Assembly: GCF_015546995.1 (NCBI RefSeq)
Contig: NZ_JADMUH010000005.1
Location: forward strand, 1-64,000
Direction: 5' to 3'
DNA from: Streptococcus infantis
GTDB lineage: Bacteria > Bacillota > Bacilli > Lactobacillales > Streptococcaceae
Length of the DNA stretch: 64,000 nt
Part shown: piece after piece, positions 8,962-19,300 of the stretch
Position numbering within the stretch: position 1 is the stretch's first letter
How the letters are laid out: each line of letters starts with the position of its first letter
Program-made: the position numbers and the translations under genes
Notes under the pieces: generated by a model
The model's input: only the letters and a program-made list of their open reading frames with translations
The model's database searches: none
Told to the model about the DNA's origin: nothing

Positions 8962-10749
8962 TTAGTTATCTTGTTTCTTTAAGCCCAAGACTCCAAGACC
9001 AGCTACCAAGAGTGCTACACCAGTTGCAAACAATGATTCTTTAGAACCAGTATTTGGCAATTCCTTTTTAGGTTCAGATGTTGTAGACGTAGTTTCAGGT
9101 CTTGTTTCTTCAGTTGTTTTACCTGAAGGAGTTTCTTCACTTGATTTACCTGGAGTTGTCTCAACTGTTGTAGTAGTGGTAGTTGATTTTTCTGTAGTTG
9201 TTGTAGTTGTTGTTGGCTCTTCTGTCGTTGTGGTTGTTGAAGTAGTCCTTGGTTCTTCTGTTGTTGTAGTTGTTGTCGAAGTAGTCCTTGGCTCTACTGT
9301 TGTTGTCGTGGTAGTTGTAGTACTAGTTGTTGTTGTCGTAGTTTGTTCAACTTTTTTATACCAGTGGATACGATTTCCTTCACGATCTTTTTCTGTTTTT
9401 ACAAACTCATAACCATCAATAGTAGCTGGATCTTTCCAACCCTTATCCTGTGGTTTAAGATTTTCTTTTGTATCGATATCTTTGTAGTCTGTGACAAGCG
9501 TATCAAGAACTAATTGTGCACCTGCAGAGTCATTAATGATACGGTAAATATAGATACCCTTTGAATCTTTCCCATCAATAGTTGCCGTAGCTACTTTCGA
9601 AACATCATATTGCATTTTTTCAAGATCAATCTTAGATTTATCGATGATATTAATACGGTTTTGACCAACACCGAAGAATACACCTAATTCTTTTGGAACA
9701 TCTCCTGAAATCATTTCCATTGTTATTTTCTTTTCAGAGATAGAAGTTACTTTGAATGTTGGCTCAACACCTGTCGGGAACACATATGCGCCATATTCAT
9801 TGACTTCATATGTACTATATACAGGCAAGATAAATCTTGAAGTAAAAGTATCTCCAACTTTGAGTGCAGTATCACCACTTGTTTTCCACTCGATACCTGA
9901 AGCATCATTGAATTCTAACTCAACAGTTGAACCAACTTTCATACCTTCACTTCCACGAACTTGGAATTCTGTATATGTTTCATATGAGCCATCTGCATTG
10001 AACTTAATTGTATTTCCAGAAGGTGGCATGTTAATTGAGTTTGTATCGGTTGCAAATTGTTCTACTTTCGGAATATCTACTGTACTTGTCACAGAAGAAG
10101 ACCCCACTTTAATCACTTGGTTTAAAGTGTAGTCTTTATTTGCGATTACGGCTCCATTATAAGCGTTATCTGATTTAATTTGGAACTTGACTTGTTTCAA
10201 TACATCTGGTTTTTCAGCTTCAATAGCTTTCGTAAATGTAATTTTTAATGTCGCGCGTGTTGATTCCAATTGAGCTTGTCGCATTTGAGCTGTATCGTTT
10301 GAACCTTGACGTGCTTTATTGACGTTTTCAAACGAAACAATTGAAATTTTACCAATTGTCTTACCTTCGTAAGTGACATCCTTGCCATTTAGTTGATTTA
10401 AGACAGCGACGTTTTCTAATGTAACTGTAACATAGTCGCCTTCTTTCACATCATCATCTGTAATTGAAAAAGAAAGGTCTACATCTGTGTAGTATTCATA
10501 ATATTTAATATCATGGTTTTTAATAGTACCAGTCACTTCTGCAGCTACTTCTCTTGCTTCACGTGCAGGAGTTTCTGTAGTTGTTATAGCTTCAGCAGTA
10601 GTTGTTGCTTCAGCACTTGTTGTAGAAATTTGCTCAGCTGTCGTTGTTTCTTCAGCAGTGATGATTTCTTGACTTTGAAGAGCGGCCAAAAGCACACCTG
10701 TAGACAATAAAGTGATTAATAATTTACCAAACCTTTTCTGGTTTTTCAT
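8962..10749 (-). CDS. LPXTG-anchored adhesin with Ig-like N-terminal domains and Thr-rich stalk
   Basis: 595 residues. A signal peptide (about 1-31) and a short Thr/Ala stretch come first. Next come two beta-rich domains (~75-235 and ~235-450) whose pattern resembles MSCRAMM-type Ig-like adhesin folds; that fold call is inference. A stalk of Thr runs broken by VEPR, EEPR and EEP follows (~475-550). The sorting signal is LPNTG plus a hydrophobic span and KKQDN. It is therefore exported and linked to peptidoglycan by sortase. The ribosome site is GGAGG. The ligand is unknown. It is monocistronic, between its own promoter and terminator. Confidence 0.82.
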   Translation of the reverse strand: MKNQKRFGKLLITLLSTGVLLAALQSQEIITAEETTTAEQISTTSAEATTTAEAITTTETPAREAREVAAEVTGTIKNHDIKYYEYYTDVDLSFSITDDDVKEGDYVTVTLENVAVLNQLNGKDVTYEGKTIGKISIVSFENVNKARQGSNDTAQMRQAQLESTRATLKITFTKAIEAEKPDVLKQVKFQIKSDNAYNGAVIANKDYTLNQVIKVGSSSVTSTVDIPKVEQFATDTNSINMPPSGNTIKFNADGSYETYTEFQVRGSEGMKVGSTVELEFNDASGIEWKTSGDTALKVGDTFTSRFILPVYSTYEVNEYGAYVFPTGVEPTFKVTSISEKKITMEMISGDVPKELGVFFGVGQNRINIIDKSKIDLEKMQYDVSKVATATIDGKDSKGIYIYRIINDSAGAQLVLDTLVTDYKDIDTKENLKPQDKGWKDPATIDGYEFVKTEKDREGNRIHWYKKVEQTTTTTTSTTTTTTTTVEPRTTSTTTTTTEEPRTTSTTTTTEEPTTTTTTTEKSTTTTTTVETTPGKSSEETPSGKTTEETRPETTSTTSEPKKELPNTGSKESLFATGVALLVAGLGVLGLKKQDN

Positions 10750-10778
10750 CCCTATTTACCTCCGTGTAAAATTACACT

Positions 10779-10808
10779 ATATTAGCATAATTCTACTCTA
10801 TTTTTCAA
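10779..10808 (-). promoter_or_regulatory. Promoter of the 595-residue adhesin gene
   Basis: Minus strand: TTGAAA, 18 nt, TAATAT, about 30 nt before the start codon. The -10 is imperfect. Confidence 0.5.
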
Positions 10809-10956
10809 TTAAAATCAACTAAAACGAATGATTATTTTAAATTTCAAATAAAAGTAAATAGAGTTATAATATTCAGTTATTACATCCCTAAGTTTGATTT
10901 TTATCCAATTCCTAAATAATCATTGAAACATGTAAAATTATTCGGGTCTTAAGAAT

Positions 10957-10984
10957 ACAAAAAAGACTAGACAAGTCTAGCCTT
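10957..10984 (-). terminator. rpsU terminator
   Basis: Hairpin GGCTAGAC / GTCTAGTC with a short loop, followed by six T on the minus strand, 10 nt after the rpsU stop. Confidence 0.85.
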
Positions 10985-10993
10985 TCACTTCAA

Positions 10994-11170
10994 TTAGAAT
11001 TTTTTACGTTTACGAGCTGCTTCTGATTTACGTTTACGTTTTACAGAAGGTTTTTCATAGAATTCACGTTTGCGTGTTTCTTGAAGAGTACCAGCTTTAG
11101 TAACCGCACGTTTGAAACGACGAAGTGCATCGTCAAGAGATTCATTCTTACGTACTACTGTTTTAGACAT
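10994..11170 (-). CDS. rpsU: 30S ribosomal protein S21
   Basis: 58 residues beginning [10 protein letters not shown] and ending in the Arg/Lys-rich tail [10 protein letters not shown]. Both ends match bacterial S21, a small-subunit protein that helps mRNA base-pair with 16S rRNA. An in-frame start eight codons upstream exists, but the ATG at 11170 gives the exact family length and has AAGGGAG upstream. It is monocistronic with its own strong promoter and terminator, and is a housekeeping gene lying within the surface-gene region. Confidence 0.96.
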
Positions 11171-11204
11171 TTTTTTCACTCCCTTCAAGTTCAAGATCTA
11201 TTCT

Positions 11205-11233
11205 ATTTTACATGCATAATGAATAAATGTCAA
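11205..11233 (-). promoter_or_regulatory. rpsU promoter
   Basis: Minus strand: TTGACA, 17 nt, TAAAAT, about 35 nt before the rpsU start codon. Near consensus. Confidence 0.8.
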
Positions 11234-11280
11234 GGGGAAGCCTACATTTATTCCTATTTTCCAGTTTATTAATTACTTTC

Positions 11281-11604
11281 TTACCTATACTTTATCAAAT
11301 CATACAACTTTGTTACTGCTTGTTCAAAAGATTCAATATATTCCCAATATTCATCAGGAAGATTTGAAATCTTACTCAAGTCATTGCTATCAAAATGATA
11401 TACCAGATGACGAAGAATTTGATTTTCAATAAAATGCAAATCCCTCAGCTGATCTATACTAATAGAATCGATCTTTTCTACGTAGTGACATAAACCAGCC
11501 AGCGACTGCCTATCAAATACTTTTTCCTCGTGTAAATAATAGAGAAAGCTTTGGTTTTCAGCCTTTTTATTATCTTCTATCAAATTCCTATTCTTCGTAT
11601 TCAT
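11281..11604 (-). CDS. Hypothetical protein, 107 residues
   Basis: Not recognised. It is soluble, mostly helical by pattern and acidic in its middle (SISIDQLRDLHFIENQ), with no signal peptide or membrane span. The start at 11604 has a GGGGGAA ribosome site. It lies 32 nt downstream of the methyltransferase gene on the same strand, so co-transcription is likely. A strong ribosome site, a full-length frame and a conserved-looking composition argue for a real gene. Confidence 0.6.
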   Translation of the reverse strand: MNTKNRNLIEDNKKAENQSFLYYLHEEKVFDRQSLAGLCHYVEKIDSISIDQLRDLHFIENQILRHLVYHFDSNDLSKISNLPDEYWEYIESFEQAVTKLYDLIKYR

Positions 11605-11636
11605 TCTGATTCCCCCTGTAAAAAATTTAAAAAAAG

Positions 11637-12266
11637 CTACTTTTTAACAAATCCTTTACGAATTTTATAAAGAATCCACGATCCCTTTCTTTGACTAGTT
11701 ACGAGCTCAAAGCCTACTGATAACAAGAATCGTCTAAATGCTTCTTCACTTTGAACCTCTGGTAAAAAGTAAGATAACTTGTTATATTCACAAGTCAGTA
11801 AGAGCATCCCGTCTGATTTGAGTATTCTTCGAATTTCCATAAAAGAAGCCTCTAGATTCTGCCAATGAAAATGAGTTTGAAAGGCTGTGATTAAATCAAC
11901 ACTTTCATCAGAAAAACCTGTCTCCCTAACGTCTCTTCGTTCAAAATTTAGATTAGTCATCTCTATCTGTTTGGCTTGAGCTATTGCGGTATCTGAAATA
12001 TCGATTCCAGTTATAGTACTTTGCGGAAAAGTTTCTTTCAGTAGGATGGTTGAACGGCCGTTCCCAACTCCTACATCTAAGATTGCAGGGTAAAATGTCC
12101 TATCCAGATGACGAATTGCCCATACAAACATGGGGAAATAGGCTCTATTCCACAATTTCATCATTCGTTTTCCTAGAATACCTGAAGGGTTCTTTGATTG
12201 CTGAATGAGACGACAAAACAGTAACATTAAAAGTAAAAAACAAATAAAACCGATTATACAAATCAA
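11637..12266 (-). CDS. Class I SAM-dependent methyltransferase with N-terminal membrane segment
   Basis: 209 residues. A hydrophobic N-terminus (~1-21) is followed by a class I methyltransferase core. SAM motif I is ILDVGVGNGRST (~residue 63) and motif II is the TGIDISDTAI region; HFHWQN then precedes the LKSDGMLLLTCEY strand. The substrate is unknown. The start is a TTG at 12266 placed 9 nt after GAGGAGG; the first in-frame ATG is 13 codons further in and lacks such a site. The membrane segment at the N-terminus is unusual for this family. Confidence 0.75.
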   Translation of the reverse strand: MICIIGFICFLLLMLLFCRLIQQSKNPSGILGKRMMKLWNRAYFPMFVWAIRHLDRTFYPAILDVGVGNGRSTILLKETFPQSTITGIDISDTAIAQAKQIEMTNLNFERRDVRETGFSDESVDLITAFQTHFHWQNLEASFMEIRRILKSDGMLLLTCEYNKLSYFLPEVQSEEAFRRFLLSVGFELVTSQRKGSWILYKIRKGFVKK

Positions 12267-12327
12267 AGTTCGAACCTCCTCTGTATAGCTATATTATACC
12301 ACTTTAGCAGGATAGTAAACATTTGAA

Positions 12328-12361
12328 GTAAAAAACCACTCACTACAAAGAGCAAGTGGTT
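12328..12361 (-). terminator. nagB terminator
   Basis: Inverted repeat AACCACT / AGTGGTT followed by six T on the minus strand, shortly after the nagB stop. Confidence 0.75.
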
Positions 12362-12371
12362 CGTGTATTTT

Positions 12372-13079
12372 TTATTTTTCAAGCAGGCTGAGCGCTCCAG
12401 CATCCGCAATAATAGTTACATCTGGATGGTTTTGCAAACTACTTGCTGGAAGACTTTCAGTAACTGGACCTTCAACAGTTCCAGCGATAGCTTCTGCCTT
12501 AGATTCACCATAAGCAAAGAGAAGAATAGATTTTGCATCAAGAATATTTTTAATACCCATTGAGATAGCTTGTGTTGGTACATCTTCAATCTTATCAAAG
12601 AAGCGAGCATTTGCTTCAATTGTAGACTGATCAAGATCTACAAGGTGGGTTTGACTATCAAATGGAGTTCCTGGCTCATTAAAGCCAATGTGACCGTTTC
12701 GACCAATTCCAAGAATTTGCAAATCAACTGGATGGTCAGCAAGAATTTGGTTGTAGCGTTCTACTTCTTCCTCTGCATTATCTTTGACACCACGAGGTAA
12801 AAAGCTTTCTTTGAATGGCTTTTTATTGAATAGATTTTCTTGCATAAAGTAACGATAAGATTGTGGGTTATCTCCATCAAGACCTACATATTCGTCCAAG
12901 TTAACACTTGTAAGATTTGAAAAATCAAGGTCACTCTTAACGATTTCTCCATAAAACTCAAGTGGACTGCTACCTGTCGCAAGTCCTAATGTTTGAGCAC
13001 CGTTTGCTAACTTATCTTTTAAAATTTCAAAAGCTACTTTTCCACCTTCTTCAGGATTTTTTACTTGAATAACTTTCAT
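12372..13079 (-). CDS. nagB: Glucosamine-6-phosphate deaminase
   Basis: A 235-residue cytosolic enzyme converting glucosamine-6-phosphate to fructose-6-phosphate and ammonia, linking amino-sugar use to glycolysis. Family motifs are clear: [13 protein letters not shown] near the N-terminus, NLDEYVGL, and [17 protein letters not shown] with the catalytic His. Its length matches the short Firmicutes NagB form. It is monocistronic, with GGAGG upstream, and has a NagR-type operator inside its promoter spacer. Confidence 0.96.
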   Translation of the reverse strand: MKVIQVKNPEEGGKVAFEILKDKLANGAQTLGLATGSSPLEFYGEIVKSDLDFSNLTSVNLDEYVGLDGDNPQSYRYFMQENLFNKKPFKESFLPRGVKDNAEEEVERYNQILADHPVDLQILGIGRNGHIGFNEPGTPFDSQTHLVDLDQSTIEANARFFDKIEDVPTQAISMGIKNILDAKSILLFAYGESKAEAIAGTVEGPVTESLPASSLQNHPDVTIIADAGALSLLEK

Positions 13080-13106
13080 AATTGTTCCTCCATATTTCTT
13101 TATTTC

Positions 13107-13135
13107 ATTATATGGTATAGACCAATTTTTGTCAA
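13107..13135 (-). promoter_or_regulatory. nagB promoter
   Basis: Minus strand: TTGACA, 17 nt, TATAAT. Both hexamers are perfect, about 25 nt before the start codon. Confidence 0.88.
13113..13124. promoter_or_regulatory. NagR-type (GntR family) operator in the nagB promoter spacer
   Basis: The 12-nt near-palindrome TGGTATAGACCA fills the space between -35 and -10. It matches the TGGT-n4-ACCA half-sites known for the GntR-family amino-sugar repressor NagR/YvoA. Binding there would block RNA polymerase. Confidence 0.65.
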
Positions 13136-13151
13136 GTGTAAACGGTTTAAT
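13136..13151. promoter_or_regulatory. cre-like site abutting the nagB -35
   Basis: GTGTAAACGGTTTAAT fits the CcpA consensus WTGNNARCGNWWWCAW at 14 of 16 positions. It lies immediately upstream of the -35 box. Confidence 0.4.
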
Positions 13152-13180
13152 ATTTTAAATTTTATAGGATAAAGTTAAGT

Positions 13181-13213
13181 AAAAAAAGAAGACTAAACTA
13201 GTCTTCTCTTTTT
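13181..13213. terminator. Terminator of the GbpC-like gene
   Basis: Perfect stem GAAGACTA / TAGTCTTC with a 3-nt loop, flanked by A7 on the left and a T-rich stretch on the right. It works on the minus strand after the GbpC-like stop. Confidence 0.85.
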
Positions 13214-13229
13214 AAATTGTCAGAATGAA

Positions 13230-16067
13230 TTAGTCTTCTTTTTTCTTTCTTGACAAAGCATAACCGGCAGTAGCTAAACCAATAAGTGCTGAATAAGTCA
13301 TGAATGATTGTTCAACTGAACCAGTATTTGGCAATGATTTCTTAGATGATTCTGGTTTTGGCTCTGGTTTTGGTTCTGGCTTAGGCTCTGGTTTTGGTTC
13401 TGGCTTAGGCTCTGGTTTTGGTTCTGGCTTAGGCTCTGGTTTTGGCTCTGGTTTTGGTTCTGGCTTAGGCTCTGGTTTTGGTTCTGGCTTAGGCTCTGGC
13501 TTAGGCTCTGGTTTTGGCTCTGGTTTTGGCTCTGGTTTTGGCTCTGGCTTAGGCTCTGGTTTTGGTTCTGGCTTAGGCTCTGGTTTTGGTTCTGGCTTAG
13601 GCTCTGGTTTTGGTTCTGGCTTAGGCTCTGGTTTTGGTTCTGGCTTAGGCTCTGGTTTTGGTTCTGGCTTAGGCTCTGGTTTTGGTTCTGGCTTAGGTTG
13701 TGGTTTTTCATTTTCCTTGATAAGCACAACATTTTTATTCCATTCAACAACTGGTTTTTCTGTTTCTTTCTTAACAGGATCCTTCACCAACTCAGGTGCT
13801 TCTGGTTTAACCGGTTCACTTGGTAAGACAGGTACAGTTTTATATTCTGGTTCTGTCGGTGGAACTGGTTTTTCTTTAACAGTTGGAACTTCAGTCAATT
13901 CTGGTTTTTCAGGTTTAACTGGAGGTGTTGGTTCTGTTGGTTTAACTGGCTCTTCACCTGGATCTTGAGGGAAGCCAACGTTTGAGTTGATAGAGAACCA
14001 ATAGAGAGTTGCTTCGCCTGTTGCGTTAGCACCTTTTGCTGTAAAGTCAAGATGACCATCTTTCAAAATAACAGCAGCACCACCATAGTAAAGGTAAGGG
14101 CTCTTAGGATCATCCCAACCCTTAGTTTGACTTGAAGAGTCTGCATTAAATGTAGCACCTTGAGCCATGTATTGGTTTTGTTCTTTAGCAGATACTTCTT
14201 TTGTAGATGAATCTTGGTCTACACTTGAATTTGGAAGTTTAATAAACTCTTTGTCACCAATGTTTACAGACTCAACGTGAGGAGTATCTTGGTGTTTCAT
14301 TTTTGGTGTGTATCTCAAAACACCTGATGTAGCGTCTACAGTGTAAGAACCGATAACGTCTGATTTATCACCAAATGTGTAATCTTCAGTACCAACTGAG
14401 TGACCATTTCCGCCACCAGATGCGTTCACTGTTGTAGCATCAACTGTTGTTTCTTCAGTTACTTTGAAGGCATCATCAACCCATGTTGCTTTTTGAGCAA
14501 CAATTTTCAAAGGATTATCAGCATTGATATCAACTTCTGCACTACCGAAGTCAGCTTTACCGCTTTTCACAACAACGTCTGCACCATCAAGTTTTGGTTC
14601 ACTTCCATCTGAATATGGATCCCAAGTTCCACGAACTGTATTGCCTTCGCTATCTTTAGCTTCAACAACTAGAGGACGAGGTTTGTCATTTTCAACATAA
14701 GATGCACCATTCCAGTGGTTAAGTGAGTTAAGGGCAAGGATTGCATTGTGTTGTGACAAATCAATCAATTGGTCATTTTCATCATAAAACTCAATGTCAA
14801 CACCAACTGTAACTGGGTTTTCAGTATCAGTTGAGCTACCAATTGTCATTGTAACCGCTGGATCGTTATAAATTTGAACGATTCCTTTTCCATCTGATGA
14901 TGGAAGGCTCTTCACTTCGTATTTATAAACAACTTTTGCAATACGTTTTTCTTCGCTACCTTTTACAATTTTAGCTTGAGTAAGTCCTGTGTATGTAACA
15001 TCAAATTTGTCTCCGACTTTTACAACTCCCCACTCGATTTCATTGTTAGCATATGGGTTTGTAGTTGTCACATCAGAATCTTGAAGATTCTTTGTTTCAT
15101 ACATCTTAGTAGCTTTACCATCACCGTACATACGAGCTTGACCTTCTTTTGTCAAGTAAGTTGTTAATCCAGTTGTTTGGTGTGTGATTTTAGTTGTTTC
15201 ACCATCAGCAAGTTCTTCAGAGAGGAATGTCAAATCTTGTTTGTATTTTTCAGGATTTCCACCACGCTCTGCAACCATCTTATTGAAGGCATCTTTAGCA
15301 TCATCGTATTGTGCTTTTTTCTTGTTGTAAATTTCGAGCTCAATCAAGTAAGCAGCTTGCGCTTCATCATAAACAGCTTTTTTAGTTTTGTATTCGGCTA
15401 ATTTAGCTTCATAATCTGCTTGAGCTAATTTATTACTTTCAGTAGCTTCTTGATTTGCTTTTACAGATGCATTATATGCTGCAAGAGCTGTGTTATATTC
15501 TTCAAGTGCTTTTTCATAAGCAACACGTGCTTCTTCATTGCTTTTTTCTACTGCTGTTTTTTCTGCTGTTTTTTCAGTCAATTCTTTTTTATAAGCAGTA
15601 AGTTTTTCGTTGTAAGATGCAAGCTCTTTATCATAGTTTGCTTGTGCAGCAGCATTTTTAGCATCAACTTCAGCTTTTTCTTTTTTGTAAGCTTCTTGAT
15701 TTGCTGCAGCTTCAGCTTTGTAATCAGCTACAGTTTTATTAATATCTGTAACTTGTTTTTCGTAATCTTTTGCAGCAGCTTCCTCAGAATCTTGCTTTTT
15801 AGTTTCAGTTTCTTTAACTTCAAGACCTTCATTCGTTGCAGCAGTTTTAGCTTCTTCCAACTTCTCTGGAACCGCAACTTCTTTTGTTTCTTCTCCAGCT
15901 ACTGTTGTAGTTGAAGTAACAGGTGTAGTCGCTGACGAAGTCTCATCGGCAGATACAGTCGCAATACCTGCAGCAGCAATCACTGTTGCGACCGCAACAG
16001 AACCAAAAGCAACTGAGGTTTTTCTCAAGGCATACTTAATCGTTTTATTATTTTTTAACGATGACAT
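13230..16067 (-). CDS. GbpC/antigen I/II-like glucan-binding LPXTG surface protein
   Basis: 945 residues. A YSIRK-like signal ([18 protein letters not shown]) is cleaved after SADE. An Ala/Glu/Lys-rich coiled-coil A-region follows (~70-265), with repeated AYKKE, AYEKAL and ANYDKEL units as in antigen I/II. A GbpC/V-region-like lectin domain (~265-715) contains [10 protein letters not shown] and [12 protein letters not shown] proline stalk with many PKPE units follows (~790-905), then LPNTG, a hydrophobic span and KKKED. GbpC family proteins bind dextran or alpha-glucan at the wall. The start at 16067 has AAGGAG and begins the signal peptide; an extension 34 codons upstream lacks both. It is divergent from the dextranase gene. 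Confidence 0.85.
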   Translation of the reverse strand: MSSLKNNKTIKYALRKTSVAFGSVAVATVIAAAGIATVSADETSSATTPVTSTTTVAGEETKEVAVPEKLEEAKTAATNEGLEVKETETKKQDSEEAAAKDYEKQVTDINKTVADYKAEAAANQEAYKKEKAEVDAKNAAAQANYDKELASYNEKLTAYKKELTEKTAEKTAVEKSNEEARVAYEKALEEYNTALAAYNASVKANQEATESNKLAQADYEAKLAEYKTKKAVYDEAQAAYLIELEIYNKKKAQYDDAKDAFNKMVAERGGNPEKYKQDLTFLSEELADGETTKITHQTTGLTTYLTKEGQARMYGDGKATKMYETKNLQDSDVTTTNPYANNEIEWGVVKVGDKFDVTYTGLTQAKIVKGSEEKRIAKVVYKYEVKSLPSSDGKGIVQIYNDPAVTMTIGSSTDTENPVTVGVDIEFYDENDQLIDLSQHNAILALNSLNHWNGASYVENDKPRPLVVEAKDSEGNTVRGTWDPYSDGSEPKLDGADVVVKSGKADFGSAEVDINADNPLKIVAQKATWVDDAFKVTEETTVDATTVNASGGGNGHSVGTEDYTFGDKSDVIGSYTVDATSGVLRYTPKMKHQDTPHVESVNIGDKEFIKLPNSSVDQDSSTKEVSAKEQNQYMAQGATFNADSSSQTKGWDDPKSPYLYYGGAAVILKDGHLDFTAKGANATGEATLYWFSINSNVGFPQDPGEEPVKPTEPTPPVKPEKPELTEVPTVKEKPVPPTEPEYKTVPVLPSEPVKPEAPELVKDPVKKETEKPVVEWNKNVVLIKENEKPQPKPEPKPEPKPEPKPEPKPEPKPEPKPEPKPEPKPEPKPEPKPEPKPEPKPEPKPEPKPEPKPEPKPEPKPEPKPEPKPEPKPEPKPEPKPEPKPEPKPEPKPEPKPEPKPEPKPESSKKSLPNTGSVEQSFMTYSALIGLATAGYALSRKKKED
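13354..13703 (-). repeat. PKPE-coding tandem repeat tract
   Basis: About 350 bp of 12-bp units coding PKPE, with two alternating synonymous forms (ggttttggctct and ggcttaggctct types on the plus strand). It encodes the wall-spanning proline stalk. In-frame unit gain or loss is expected. Confidence 0.93.
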
Positions 16068-16140
16068 GACAAACTCCTTTTTAAATTTTTTATTTATCCT
16101 TCTCAGGCAAAAAGAATTTTTGTTCTTCGAAGTCCCAGAC

Positions 16141-16169
16141 ATCATATCATAAACAATTTTAAAAGTCAA
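16141..16169 (-). promoter_or_regulatory. Promoter of the GbpC-like gene
   Basis: Minus strand: TTGACT, 17 nt, TATGAT. It leaves a 5' leader of about 70 nt before the AAGGAG site. Confidence 0.75.
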
Positions 16170-16252
16170 GCATTTTTATTTATTTTTTTAAATCTTTTTT
16201 CACTTTATTTTCAAAAGTTTTTCATTTCAGTTTCAAAAAGACTACGTTTTTG

Positions 16253-16282
16253 TTGACATTTTCTTATGATGTGTCGTATAAT
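16253..16282 (+). promoter_or_regulatory. Promoter of the dextranase gene
   Basis: TTGACA, 18 nt, TATAAT, then a short leader to GGAGG. Both hexamers are perfect. It is about 85 bp from the divergent promoter of the glucan-binding gene. Confidence 0.85.
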
Positions 16283-16316
16283 TTCAATTAACAAAATATT
16301 ATGATTGGAGGATATA

Positions 16317-19300
16317 ATGAAATCTTCAAATAACTTTTCTCAAGAAAAAGGTCATGGCTATTTCCGTAAGCGAAATAAAGTACTTGTATCTATGATTACG
16401 GTCTTTGGTTCTTTAATGTTAAGTTCTGTTGCTATGGCAGATGAAGTTGCTTCTACTACAACTTCAACAACAAACGTAACAACATCAAGTCAACCAGCCA
16501 CTAGTACTGAGACCACTAGTGAGCAACCTACTACAACAACTAGTGAGGAAACCCCAAAGACTTCTTCAAGTGAAGAGACATCATCTTTGCCTCAAACTGC
16601 AAGTGCAACTGAACCAACAACTCGTAGTACTTCAGTGGCAACAAGCACTTATAACACACCAAAAATCCAAAACGATGTAACATTTAACAAAGCCACATAT
16701 AAAAGTGGCGAGGATGTTAGCATCTCAATCAATAATCCTGACGTAACTTCGTCTGATTTGACAGTGTCTCATTTAGACAAAGTTATTTATGAGTTGAAAA
16801 ATGCTCCAGGAAATTCACTTGTCATTCCAAACTCTGTTTTCTCTCCAAATTCTGGTTATCTCATTGACATTATTGGAAAGAATGCTGATGGAAAACAAGA
16901 ATTTCACAAAGTAGCTGGGCTATCAGTCGAAGATGATTGGACTGTATATCCACGTTATGGTGTTGTAGCAGGTTCAAAAGACAATCACAATTCGATCACT
17001 AAAGAGCAAGTGGAAGGATATAAAAATAGTATTGACCAATTGGCCAATATGCACATCAATAACTACTTCTTCTACGACGTTTATAATACACCTGCTAACC
17101 CATTCCCAGCAAATGTTGAACGATTCACTCAAGATTGGGCTACATTCTTAATCCCGAAAGATGAAACAGATCCCGAAAAACGTAAAACATACTTACCAGT
17201 TATTGACACAGAAGCTGTAAAAGAGTTGGTTTCACATGTTCATTCTACTGGTGCTAAAGCTATGCTTTATAACATGATTTACGCTGTGTCTCTTGATGAA
17301 AAAATCCCAGACCAAGTAAAAAGTGCGATCGTACGCAACTTGCAAGATCACTTCAACTTTGGAAAGACTGGTGATATTACAGCAACAGACATCCAACAAT
17401 TTCTAGATCCAGGAGATCCAAACTGGCAAAACTTTATCATCAATGTGATGTTAAAAGCCATGAAAGAAGGCGGCTTCGATGGTTGGCAAGGAGACACTAT
17501 GGGGACTAACTTGGTTGAAAAAGTTAACGAACCTGGAAAAGCTTTCTCTTTAAGTGAAAACTATCCAAAACTAGCCGCAGCTGCAACAGAGGCCCTCAAA
17601 AAAGAAGGCTATGACTTCATGATCAACGATATCTCTACTGGAGATGCTGATCGATTAGGAAAAACCAATGTCTCTGCACCTTACGCGGAAGTTTGGGGAG
17701 ATAGCATCGCCTATGATTCTACCTACCAAGCCTTAACACGCTTGACTGAGCGTATGCGAGATTTATACAACGGAAAATCTCCAATTATCGCTGCTTATAC
17801 ACACCGTGAACAAAATGCAGCAAAACTCAGCAAAGACAATGAATTACTAACAGATGCAATTATTGCAGCAAGTGGAGGTTATCATATGACCACTGCTGCT
17901 CTCAATACATCTCAAGATGAAAAAGGTTTTGGTGTTATTCAGGCTGAATGGTACCTCAATCAAAACTTACCAGTCAATGCTGATTTTGCTAATGCAGAAT
18001 TCAACTACCAAGAATTTATCGTTGCCTACCAAGAACTACTTCGTGGACGCGAAACTTTAGCACATGATACTCGCCGTATTGGAGACAATACAAATGTTCT
18101 TGTAAATGGTAACTTTATCGGTTCTAATCTTGATAATTCAGACGGTGTTCAACCAGGTACCGTTTATACCATCACAAAAGAAACTAAAACTGGTGACCGA
18201 ATTGCTCATTTAATTAATCTTGTTGGAATTACTGAAAACAAATGGAATAGTGCTGTTAATTCCACTACGAAACTGACTAACATCCAAGCTTTTGTACCAC
18301 TTGGTAAAATTTCAAAAGATCAGGCCGAACATGCGAATATCTACTGGGCTACCCCAGATGCAGTAGATGGAAAGTATAATATTAAACTTCGCGAAACTAC
18401 TGCTAATGTATATTATGATAGCGGGGCTGGTCAATGGATGGCTGCAATTGATGTTCCTAGCCTGGATGTATGGGATATGCTCTATGTCAAACTTAATGAA
18501 GTTGCCCGTGTTATTTATCAAGATGAAAATGGCAAGGAACTTGAACGTTCAAGCGACTTTGTTGGCCATACCGGTGAAAAGATTGACTACTCAACAAAAG
18601 ATACGATTGCTAAATACCTAAAACAAGGTTATAAACTAGTTGAGAACGAATTCGATAAAAATGGACCAGCAAAATTTGACCGGGATGCTTCAAACATTAA
18701 TGGTGATGGCGTACAGGAATTCATTGTTCGCTTTACACCAAAAATTGTAGATTTTTCTGAAACACAACCAATTCAAGTTGGCCAAGTTGTTCCAGGAGAT
18801 ACCGATGGTAGCCTCTATCCAACTCCTAAAGCTCCAAATGGAAAATCTATTAGTGATCTCAATCACTTATCAGAAAAAGTAACTCGTACTATCACCTATG
18901 TTACTGAAGATAAGAATGGTAACAATCGTCAAGAAACTGACATTGTTTCAAAAACAGATAGTTTAAGCTTTAGCCGAAAAGGAACTATCAATTTGGTAAC
19001 TGGAGAAACAACACTTGAAGATTGGGTATCTAAAGACGGTACTACTTTCGCAGATTATGAAAATCCAGTCAAAAATGGATATGTTGTCGTATCTAAAGAA
19101 TCAAATGCAACAATCTCTCCTGATCTTAATAAATCTGGAGGTCATACTGGAATCCTAGCTGAATCTGATGACATTTCTGATATTGTTGTCTACCGACCAG
19201 TCGGTGTTTATACAATTAGTTATGCATCAGGAAAAGAACCATCAAATGCTATTAAAGAGATTCCATATTTAAATGATTCTTCTAATCCAACTGCTATTTC

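Noticed and set aside
13300..13968. Long Gly/Ser-rich frame antisense to the PKPE tract.
   Set aside because: A by-product of the repeat; it has no start signals and the sense frame has a complete signal peptide and LPXTG anchor.
16068..16169. Upstream extension of the GbpC-like protein by 34 codons.
   Set aside because: It would place the start at the transcription start region, ahead of the AAGGAG site and the signal peptide.
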